Source: Aporhodopirellula aestuarii
Lineage (GTDB): Bacteria; Planctomycetota; Planctomycetia; Pirellulales; Pirellulaceae
Length of the DNA: 64,000 nucleotides
Assembly (NCBI RefSeq): GCF_023701485.1
Contig: NZ_JAMQBK010000036.1
Coordinates: forward strand, 1 to 64,000
Reading direction: 5' to 3'
Positions 1 through 11,400 of this stretch are shown here, one piece after another (position 1 is the stretch's first letter; each line of letters opens with the position of its first letter). Made by a program: the position numbers and the translations under genes. The notes under the pieces were generated by a model. The model worked only from the letters and a program-made list of their open reading frames with translations, did not search any database and was not told where the DNA came from.

Positions 1-2450
1 ACGATGTAGCTGAACACTTCGGTCGGGTCGAATGGTGCTTGCTCGTTGTAGTCGACGCTCGGTCGGTATTCACCGCCGGTGAATGCACCCATGGCGTCAA
101 AGCTGAACTTGATCACACCGGTCGCCAGCATGATCTCCACGTCGTTGTTGTTGTCTTTATCAACCGTAACCGAGGCACCCGAGGCGTCGACCACGGTGAA
201 CTCGACGACGCGAAGACTTTGCTCTTCTTCGTCGTACTCGACTCCACCGGTTGAGTTGTCGTAGTCGATGTCGTCGGTGAAATCGCTGGCTTCTGCAAGG
301 TCCGTCGTTTTTGCAGGATCGCCTAAGAAATCGGCTGGGGTCAGAGGAAGCACCGCAACGTTTAGGGTCGGATCACCCGTTCCGGCGGCAAACTCTTCCA
401 CTTCGGTGACTTCGAGCGATCGGTCGAAGGTGACCGGTGCATCGTTGACCGGGGTGATGTTCACCGTCAAGGTTCGCGTCACGCTGCGGAAGTCGTCTTG
501 CATCGCCCCCGCGATGTAGCTCTGGCCGTTGTCGGTGGCGGTGATTTCAAACACGGCCCACCCGAACACATCTGGATTCGGCATCAGGGTCAACACGCCG
601 TACTCGTCCAGAACCGGATCGCTGGCGAACATTCCTGCCGGCGCCGAGGTAGCCAGAGCCGAGTAGGTGAACGTCAGGTTCTGGGTCGCCGCGTGACCGG
701 CGCCGTCACCGCGTTCGTCCAGTGCCGTACTACGGCTAACGAAGATGGCTTCGGGCAACCCATGCACACCCGGGTCGTTGCTGGCGATGACGCCGCCACC
801 GTAGATGTCATAGTAGACCGGAGCGTTGTCCGCGTTGACGTCTTCGGCGAACGTCACCGTGTGGAACTGGGGGAACTCGGGCGCGTCGTTGACCGCGCGG
901 ATCGTCAGAGAAACCGTTGCCGGTCCGCTTCTCTCGGTTCCGTGACCACTGGTTGTGCCTGGTTCACCTACGGATCCAGCCCCGTGGACGGTGACTTCAC
1001 CGAAGTCTTCCACGAAGTAAGTGAACTCATCCTGCATATCGAACGGAGTTTGATCGTTGTAATCCTTATTCGGGACGTAAATGATTTCGGTGAATTCGCC
1101 CGTTCCCGACGCGTTGGAGAACCTCAGCCTCATCGTACCATTCGCCGTGGACAGTATTCGGAATACGTCGCCGCTGGAATAGTCCAACGTTGCGGCATCA
1201 AAGCTCGGAGTTGGGTTGCCGGGCAAACCGATTCCGAAGACTCGCACCGAAGTCTCGTGTTCATTGAACAAACCTTCGCCAGACAGTGTGTCGCCTCGCT
1301 GCGAGAAGGATGCTTCCAGGGCCGAGTCGCTTTGTCCATCACGAAGCAACATTGCGGACGTGATCGTAAGAACTCCCTTTCCATCATCAGTAGGGTCTGG
1401 GATTGCGTTAGCGGCACCGGTGCTATTAGCGAACTCTTCGTATTCATCCAGTTCAAAATCGCGGTCGATCGCCAGCGGAGCGTCGTTGACGGGTTTGAGC
1501 AACACGGTGACGGTTGCTTGATGCGTCAGTGGAGCAGCGGTCGGCGTACCGTCCAACGCTTGGTCGACACCTTGGTCCGTGATCGTATAGACGAACGTAT
1601 CAATGCCATACTTATGCGGAGAGGTCGTCGGATCGTAAACCACGTTGCCGTCGCCGTTGATCGAAAGAGTCGCGCCTAACGCACTCGTGGCATCGACGGC
1701 CGTGACGCTCAGTCCGGCGTCGTTGGTGTTGTCTAACTCGTCATTGGCTCCTGCCCGCGATTCGACATCGTTGAGCAGCAGATAGTCCGATGGGATCGTC
1801 AATAACACATCTTCGGTCGGAACCGGAGCGGTTTGAGCAGGTGACAAACCAGCAAAGAAATCGTTCCAATCGGAATTGTTTTCACTAATCACGTCGTCTG
1901 CAGCAACAGGGGCATCGTTCGTCGGACGAACATTGATCAACGCCGTGACTTTGCGACTCAGTGGTGTGCCGCTCACTTCGACATCATCACTTCCGTCGGC
2001 AATATCCAGCGGATTGATGACCTTCCCGTTGTCTTGAATCGTGAACAGGAACGTGTCTTGGAACGGAGCGGTGCCGCCCAATACGTCGTTATCCACGTTT
2101 AGGTCTTGATTGCCCGTGTAGGTGAGGGACGTCAAAAATCCGGCGGTAAAGACAACACTGATTTCACCACGTGGAGTGGAATAGGTTCCCGATGTCGTGA
2201 TCAGGGTTCCTGGGACGACTTCGATCGACGTGATCTCAATTTCGTCCACATCTTCTTGAGCGGACTCATCCCAAGGTGCCGATGCACCCGCGGCGGGATA
2301 CATCGGATCGATGTCTCCCTTGACGTCCAAGATGCCATCTTCGCCAACGAGCAATTGATTCTTGGTGAACGTGCGAGAAACTTCTTCGATTGCATTGAGG
2401 ACTTGTTGGTCGCCCTGGAGCACGGGCTCGTCATTGACTGGTGTCACGTT
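1..2450 (-). repeat. Five tandem cadherin/VCBS-like protein repeats with NDAP cores
   Basis: Within the giant gene, the motif V/T-N-D-A/E-P recurs at about nucleotides 2435, 1920, 1490, 885 and 445. Each is preceded by a beta-strand such as VTPVNDEP, VRPTNDAP, LKPVNDAP, IRAVNDAP or ITPVNDAP. Spacing is uneven, about 430 to 600 bp, so these are diverged domains rather than recent DNA duplications. 'YDTFTYRLAS', 'IDTFVYTITD' and 'DEFTYFVEDFG' segments lie between them, as is usual for Cadherin-like or VCBS modules. The array may continue beyond the window edge. Confidence 0.8.
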
Positions 2451-5400
2451 GATGGTGACGGTCGCAATCCCGGAGACTCCTGTCGGATACGCCGGTGCTG
2501 TATCGATCGCGGTCTGCTGAGACGCCAAGCGATAAGTGAACGTGTCGTAGCCGGCAAAGTCGGCCAGCGGGATGTAGATAAAGTGGCCCGTCGCCTGGTC
2601 AAACGTGAACGATGCTGCGTTACTAGGCATATCCACAACGAGCGCGGTGGTCGGTGTGAAGTTGTTCGGGTCGATCGTGTCGTTGTCTTTCACGCTGGGC
2701 AACGCGGCCACAGCGGTGTCCAAGTTTCCGTCCTCGGCAACCTCGTACAACGGAGTCGTGTCGTTGTCATCGTTAGGAATTGGAAGTGCGACAGGGAGAA
2801 CGTCGATTTGATAATCCTCGACCTCGCCTCCAACGGCGAGCCCGGTGGGCGAGAGGTTGCCTTCGGGCGAGATGCGGAATCGTGCCCACGTCGTTCCCGC
2901 CACCGCGGTTGTGGGAGTGAACACGGTCAGCGTGTTAGGGCCAGCGACGACTGGCTGGTTCGTGAAAATCTGCTCGTTGGCGTCGAAGACTTTGTTGTTG
3001 TTGAAGTCGATCCAAGCATCCAGCAATCCATCGGCGCTGGCTGTGACAACGACTTGTGCTCCCGTTGGATCCAACGGATTGAGGAATCCGAGCACGTCCG
3101 AGTTGTCGGTTGTCGCCGCTTGACTTCCCGCTTGCATGAACACCTTGCGAGTGGTGCCATCATTGAAGTCGCCGATTCCAACGCCATCTTCGTCGGCAGA
3201 GTCGGTCGCCTCGTCGGTCACACCTGCTGCGGGGGCATCAGCTTCGCCATCAACGATCGTGCCCAAGTGGAGCGATCCATCGTTGATCATCGCGTGCCTG
3301 GCTCCGTCATTGATCAGCAGCGTGCCGTACGTATCGGCCAAACCGCTGTTAGACGCGTCGCCGAAATCGATTTCGATTTCAGGCAAAATGATCGTGAACA
3401 TGGTGGTGCCATCGGTGCGGTTGGACCGCAGAGGGTTCCCTGCCAAGTCTTCAATTTGGCTGTTGTCGAGTGAGATTTCGTAAACACTGTTCAGCGTCCA
3501 GAGCGTCGACAGCGGCGTCAAACGCAGCTCGCCGGTGGACGGATTGAATGCCAGTAAAAAATCTTTCTCGGCCGTCAGCACACGATTGTTTTGGCGAATC
3601 GTCACGGTGTTTTCGTTGACCGTGGCCGGATTCACGCCGGTTCCTTCGAACGGCGAATCTGGGTTCTCCCCATCTGAAAGAAGAATGGAGAAGGCGCCCA
3701 CAATCGTTTCATCGAGGTGAACGAAGGTCTCCGTGGGGTCTTTGTCTTCATTGTCGATATCGTTATCGACCGGATCCAGCAGCACCGCGTATGGCTGCGT
3801 CGAATCGGAGAAGTCGAGCGCACCGATGTCAATGTCGGTGTTCGGTCCGGCCCCGTCCCCACCGACACCGCCGCTGACTCGCAACTGTCCGAGGGCATCG
3901 AGAGTGGGGGCGAAGAACGGCGATTCGGGGATACCCAAAATGCTCTTGAAAGCCGCATAAGTACCGCGGTCGTTGAGTACGTTCTGGGAATTGTTGATTG
4001 TCCCGGCGCCGACGGCGGGATAGTAGTTTCCGTTGGCGGCATCCTCGAAGAGTGGATTGTTATCCGAACGCGGGTCGGTTCCCCGCGGTCCACCTGCATT
4101 TTGGAAGAAGTTGTTGTCGATGATCGTGCCGACACCGCCGTTGACGATCCCCGTCGTCAGATTCGCAAACACATTGTTGAGCAGCGTCGGGCTGGCGTTG
4201 TTGTTGATGTTGACGCCAATACCGCTGTTGTCTCCAACAAAGGTGTTGTTGATGATCCGTCCAATCGGCACGGGACGCTGCGGATTGGTGTTGCTTTCTC
4301 CGGAATAGTTAATCCCGCTGCTGCCCGCAATGATATTGTTTTGAATCACGATGCCAGGCACTAAACGTGAACTATCAATATCAGCAAAGTTCTGCGTCGG
4401 TCCAGGATAGGAAACCCCTTCACCGGCGTCAGCGGCGTCTGGGTTGTCTGTTGGATCCGCATCTCCCGCAACAGTGCCCGGTTGGACATTGATGCCGAGC
4501 ACACGTGAATCCGAGAGGATGTTGCTTTCGAGAATTAAGATCCCTTGGGCACGATCGCGGTTACGGTCGGCGTCGAGCCCCGAAGCCTCGGCGGTCGACT
4601 CCAAAATGTGTCGCAGGTTGGTGTCGTAAACTTGACTGATTTCGATCGTCCCATCGGTGCCTGCTGCGAACTCACCAGTGCGTCGGATTTCGAGCTGGTA
4701 CTTACCTGAGAGTTGATTGGTCAGCGAGGCGGAGTCACGGTTAACGTTGGCGCGGCCACCGACGATATTTTCCAGATTGACAAACGCATTGGTCGGCGTA
4801 CCCGGCGCGTTGGTGACCATTTCGCCACGTTCGGCATAGCCGACAATAATATCGTCGATGAAGAGGCCGAGATGATTGTTGTCAAAGCCGCCGACAGAAT
4901 CATCGACGTCACCGTTGTCACCGAATTCGTCGCCGGGCAAGCCGGTCTCAATCGACGTTCCGGATGTGCTGAATTCAAACCGCAGTTTGATATCCGCCGC
5001 GCCGGCGAACGGCGACAAATCGATGCGTGCTTGATGCCACTGGAGTTCAGCGGGATTTTCATCAAACAGTTCTTGCACGATCTGTTTGCTTTCGGGCTGT
5101 GGCGCGGTTGAATTTCGACCGGCATCGGCAACATGTGAAAGGAACGACGGCAACTCTGCCTGAGTAGTCGCCGCAGTGGAGTCTGGATCGCTCAGCGCCG
5201 AATTGTTGGTCGCGAGCAGTTGCCAGGTAACGCCCCCGTCCGCCGACGCATACACCCGAGCGCTATCGCGGAAATAGTTTTCGGCGGTGACCTGTGCGAC
5301 GTTTCGACCATCGGCAGCTTCGGTTTCGAGCAGATAATTGAAATACAGTGTTGGCCGGTCGTAATACTGCGAACCGGTCAATGAGAACGAATTGGTGACC

Positions 5401-8400
5401 AGAGAACCTGCTGCACCTCCGGCAAGATCATAGGTGTTGCGGATCGCAGTGTTACTGCTGAGATCTTGATGCTGCAATCCGTTCAATCCGTACTGGGCGT
5501 TGTTGGTCACATCGGCAGGAGTGATGTAGCTACTCGACGTAGCATTCGGGTTTTGCACCCACTGCTCCAGACCGAAGTAAAAACTCGCACCCCCGACGCC
5601 CTCGCTGCTCGTTCGCCCGCCAGTGATTCCATCGGTAATGGTGACCGCTACCTGGGTCGGGTCGCGACTGCCGTCGGAGGTCGAATTAATCCCGTGTCCG
5701 GCGTTACCGGAACGCAAGGTTGTCGGGTGCCAAAGATTGAAGTCGAGTGGCGAAAACGCCAGTCCGACGGGAGACGAATCGGCTCCCTGCGATGACACGA
5801 CATCCCCGGTGATTTGGACACTGGAGTCGTCGGCCAGGCCATCGTTCGCTGTCCCAACGCTTGCGGCACCCGCCATCGTGCCGTTGAGCATCAACGAGTT
5901 GTCAACTACCAGGTCGTCCGGGTCCGTTCCGGCATAAGCACCTGTGAAGTGGATCGTGACGCCGTTCGTATCGAGTCCACCACTCAGACGAACATCGCCC
6001 GTTCCAATACTCGGCAACGCGACCAACGCGTCACGTACACTCAGTACCCCATCGACATCTGTCGTGACCATCGCTGGTGCGTTAAGCGCGCTCGAGTCGA
6101 CCGTGAGCTGCGCGATATCGAGGCTGCCGACTTCGTTCATGAACTCGACGGTCACCCCGGTATCCAAGCTTCCGTTTGCGGCGACGTTTGTTAAGCCACC
6201 GACATAGCTCAAATTTGCCAATTCCGTGCGAATCTGGTTGGCTGTGGCACCGGCCGGCAGTGGGTCGGTCGTTTGGATCACAACAACACTCGCTCCCACG
6301 CCTGCGGCGGCAATTGCGGTGCCATTGATCCCGCGATCCACCGTTAAAACGTTCGCCACGACATCGGTGACTCGCATGTCCTCGTCTCCGATGCGGATTT
6401 CGAACGGAGTGCCCGTCGGCAATGGCGTCACATCGTCAACATGGATGACGTTCGTTGTGGGGAGGTCATCAAATGGCAGCGCGACCGTGGTCGTGATCAC
6501 CTCACTCACGGTTGCGGTGTCCGCATGCGCGTCCGCTGATGTGCCGTTGTGCCCGCGAGTCACTGAAAACGTGTTAACAGACCGTCCGGTGACCAGCATC
6601 TGTTCGTTGTCGACTTGGATCACAAATGGTGTTGCGGCAGGGAAATCGGAAATGCCATCGAGTGTCGGGACACCTTGAATTACAATGGTGTCGGCGTCTC
6701 CGGCAGTCGCCGCGGCGACGTCCGCTTGCAGGCTGCTGACCGCGTGGCGTGCCCTTTCAACGCTCAGGGTGAAAGTTCCTGTCGTTGCGTTGGTCTGGAT
6801 TGTTTGCTGTTCGTTCAAACTGTCTTCGGTGGGCGCATCCGCCGCGATCGGAACGGTCGTTTGACGGCTATTGGAATTGAGGAGGCCATCGTCGAAAGTC
6901 AATGTAAATGCGCCGTCGGTCGGGGTACCCGGCGTGGTAATCGAAACCAACTGAGAAGCGTCCCCGGAGTCGAAGACGTTGACAAAGCTGCCTGTGTTAT
7001 CGAACGCGTAGATCTGGCTGTCCGCTGTGCTCGCGTAGAGCGTGTTTTTGTATGCGCCACCGTCGACATTCTGGGGTCCCAGCGCGAGTCCGGTGAAACT
7101 GACACCCTCGACAACGCGGAGTACGGTCGCCTGTCCAGAAGTACGGCTGATGCTCAAAAACTCTCCGGCGGACGTCACCCCGTAAAGATTCCCCGAGCCA
7201 TCAAAGTTGGACATCGATAGGCCGGTCACGTATCCCTGAAGCACTTCATCAGCGTCACCATTTCCGCCGGAGAGGGTAGTCGCGACTGGGTGATTGAGGG
7301 CCACGGTGTTGCCTGCACCATCGCCACCGCTGCCGTCGTCGTAGATCAACGCGATCATTCTGGGACTGACCGTTCCAGAATTATTGATCGCGTCAACGAT
7401 GTCTTGTGCCGTCGCGGTAACCGCTAGTGGATTGCCGCCTCGCGCGAGTCGGACCGTTACCTCGCCGGTGCCATTGTTATAAGACGCGATGGTGTTTTGT
7501 CCGGCGCTACCTTCGGTGAAATTCACCGTGATGTTCCCAGCCTCACCCGGGATATTCGAACGCAGCAAGATGCGTGTTGTCACCCGTGGGTCGGCATTGT
7601 TGGACACGTTGAAAAAATCACTGGCAAACGTCACGCCTGAAGGTTGGAGATCACCGACGATCCCTGTCCTTCCAACGAGGCCTGCCGGCGCACCGGGGGC
7701 GGCATCACCGTTGGCATCACCTCGATAGAGACGCGAGGAGTTCGTTCCCTGACGCACCGCGTAGTAGGTCTCGTAGTTCGGAACGGGAGCGGCTCCGCCG
7801 GAGTCGCCTACACGTCGGAACGTCACCGCGTCGGGGTTATTGGAATTGACGACTTCATCAGCCCGTTCGGGGCGGTGATCCCCAGTTCCGGTGTGAGTAT
7901 CAGGGACGTCCGAGATATTGCTGAAACCCTCGGTGCCTGGGATGTTGTCAAACTGAGTACTAATGATGCTCCCGTCGCTTGGGTCGAGTTCCACCAACGC
8001 ACCGACTTTATCGTTCTCCTCAGGACTCGTTGTGAATCGACGATAGCCGTAGAAGACGCCGTCGCCGCGGATGACAATGTCTTGAATGTCATTACCGTCG
8101 CCAACGAGATTGGCGGCGTTGGGAGTAAGGTCTCGCACAACGGGACCTCCGGTCGCCGGATTGACGATGTACAGATTGTCGCCCGCTGCGGGAACGGCAA
8201 TGTCCGTTGCCCAGAACAGTGCGACGTCTTCCAATTTGAAAGCGGTAACGTGCTCGTCCAAGGCTGCCGAAGTGCCGATGTCCAATAACGGTCCTGCCGT
8301 CGTCGGAACAATGGGTGTTGTACCGGAGGTGTAGCCGGTAAACCCGATGTGGTCCTCGACAACACGTTGCACCGAATTGATCGGTTCCAAACGGGTCAAG

Positions 8401-11400
8401 ATGCCCGCGTTGCCGGTTCCATCGAGTCCATCCAACGCAAACTGTGAGGCGACCACGGTTGGCGTGATCTGATTGCTCATCACGGCGACGTAGTAGGATT
8501 TCCCCGCGGTCAAGTGAACGGGGCCGATTGACGGATCATCGGTGCCGAGCGAACCGCGATAGAGGTCGTCGAGGCTCTGACCATCTCCACCCACCTCAGG
8601 CTGATCGTCCTCGATGTTCGATTCCCGCCCGATGAAAATCAGTGTGTTGTTTTCGTCGAAAACAGCAATGGAGGTGTCGCCACGTTTCTTGTCGGCATAG
8701 TCGAGATCAAAGACAACCGCGATGGTCCCGACATCGGTCGTAACGCCAGGAATGACCTGTGTTCCGGGGTGCTTGACGTCAAATCGAAACACATCGACAT
8801 CGGTGGCCGATGAGAGTGAGCCGGCGATTGACAAAGTGGCGGTATCGCTTTCCAGCAGATTGATGAGTTCCTGGGCGCTGGCCACGGTAACGCTGTTGCC
8901 AGCGTCGCCTACTTCGGCGGCGTCTCCGATCAGCGGGCTGTGTCTGGGCAAGCCTCGCACGTCAAACGCTGTCGATGCATAACGGATGTCGGCGTAACGA
9001 ACCGTTGAACCGGGGAATTCGTCGACCTGCTGCAGTCGAATCTGCAGTTGGTATTCACCTTTAGTTACCTGCGCACCGGCCGACTTGACTCGGACGTAGT
9101 ATTTCCCGGTCGACGGCAGTGTCCGTGACATGCCCGGGTCATTATTGCTGAGCGAATAAAAATCTCCGCCGAGCAATGGTTCTTGTGTCAGCGTGTGGGT
9201 CACTCCGGCAGGGATCGGGTCGTCCAACGTCTGGATGACTTGGCCTGCTGCGGTGCCGTCGTCGAGAACCAGTTCCATGACGAGATCGAGCGACGGATCG
9301 GTTCGATCGATATCGATCCAAACCTGAGTTCCTGCCGTCCCCAGGAAACTATACGCATCCACGTCTTTGGAATTGTTGGGGCTGATGTACCCGTGTACTT
9401 CAAAGCCGAGTCGGCGGTTCTCGTCACCGCTCTTCATGTCGGGAGCAAGCACCCCGAGTGGCTGAGCTTTGGTGATCGGGGTGGAGTTGGCTTCGACGCT
9501 ACCGGACAGCGGCGATTCGGCTTCGCGGATGATCGCGACGTTGCGGTCATTGCTCCATTCATCAAACAGGAATCCACGCCACTGGTCGCCACCTTCGACC
9601 CCGTCGGGATCGTTGTCAGTGTCAAAGTTGACGCGGCCTTCGGGTGTGAAGCCGGCGCCGACGGTATCGTCAGCAAGGTGAGTGATCACGACCGGGTAAC
9701 CGGGCAGACCGATCACTTGAACGGTGCCACCGATACGGTCGATGATGTCTAACGGGGTTCCCGTTGCGGTGAAGCCTGAGTTGTTTCCATCGACCTTGAC
9801 GACAAGGCTTTCAGAAACGCTGCTTTGCAATCGCAAGCCGCTGTAAGTGTGGTGGTTACCGACGATGATTTCACCACTGAGCACGTGAACGATATCGGAA
9901 TCATCCCAGATGCTTTCCGTCGTGAGTTCTTGTCCACGTACCTTCATTCCGTTGATGGTGTTATTGTCGGTTTCGTTGAGCCGCACCAAAGGCCCGCGGT
10001 TATCATCGAACTGCGAGTAACGGTCGGCTGCACCGATGCTACGGCCGGGGTCGACTTGTGATCCAAACTTGAGGGCGTTGGCATTGATGTTGATCGCCGG
10101 CCCCACATTGTTGACAATTTGGTTGCCGATCAAGATTGGCTGCGCACCGCGAACATAGATCGCGGCTTCTTCATTGAGACCACGGCCGAAACGGTTGGTC
10201 GATGCGTCACCGCTGGCGTTGTCGGTAATGAGGCTATTGGCAAGCCGCACATTGGCTTGATGGATTTCGATCGCGTTGAACGAGTCCGAGCCCCCCCCGG
10301 CGGACGCATCGGTCGGGACGACGCCACCGCCATATGCGATCACGGCATAATCAATGCTGCCCGTGGTTGCTTCACTAAAAAAGAGTCCACCCCAATCCCC
10401 GGGGGCTGCGGTTCCGACACCGCTGTTGGTGTCGAACACGCCACTGCCGCCATAGCGTGAATCATTCAGCGACGTGAAGATGATCGGGCTGTCTTGGGTT
10501 CCTTCAGCAATCAACGTTGCCGCGCCACGTTCGGCTTCAATGCGTGCTTCACTGAGCTTGATGACCGTGCCTGGGTCGATGATCAATCGCCCCGAGGCTC
10601 TGGCTTGCAGAATTCCGCCAGTAATGATCGGTCCGCCGGGGTTGCCCACGATGATCAGTGACTCGGTCAGGATGTGGGTGATATCCGTATCATCAAATCG
10701 ACCCGATACGGTCATGCGTTGCACCGAACTACCTAATGCGGTAGGGATCCCGACAAACAGGCCGTTGTTGGTATTGCCGTCGAGATAGTTGCCAACGATA
10801 TCGGGACCGATCCGACCGCCAGCGTCGTCGAAGCTATCGGGTGTTGCCGCGACGGCCGCTTTGGCTGCGTCGGTGATTGTGTTGAAACTGATCGTCGGAC
10901 GCGCGTCAATGATGTCGATCGGCGAGAACACTTGAGTGTCGGTCGGGTTGCCTTTGCCGCCACCGTGGCGGATGTCGGCATGATTGATCGTATTGAGGAA
11001 GACTCCTATATCTTCCAAGTCAGAATCTTCTCGCATGACGATCCCACCGAAATCGCCACCCCTGGCTCCAGGACCGATGCCGTCGGAGTTCCCACCGACC
11101 GAGTCGTCATGATAGGAACGTAGATAGACCGGTAGCTCGGGTGTCCCCAATACCTGGATCGCTCCACCGCTACGGCCAATACCGATCGACGACGTCCCGA
11201 CATCGATGTTGGCGGCGCGCATTTTGAGCAAAGCCCCCGCTTCGATTCGGACGGTTGTGTCAGCGGGGACATTCAATGTCGCTCCGTCTGCGAGCGGACT
11301 CCCGTTCGGTTTGTAACCGATCAGATACGGTGTGGTTGCCGCGAGTGCCGATGCCGAGTTCGTCTCGAGGCTACCGACAACCCGTACGACCGATCGACCG

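Noticed and set aside
498-3473. Long plus-strand frames of 393 and 455 codons (498-1679 and 2106-3473).
   Set aside because: They lie antisense to the uninterrupted giant gene, whose translation gives clear GEVED and NDAP repeats; the plus-strand products are Arg/Val-rich and match nothing.
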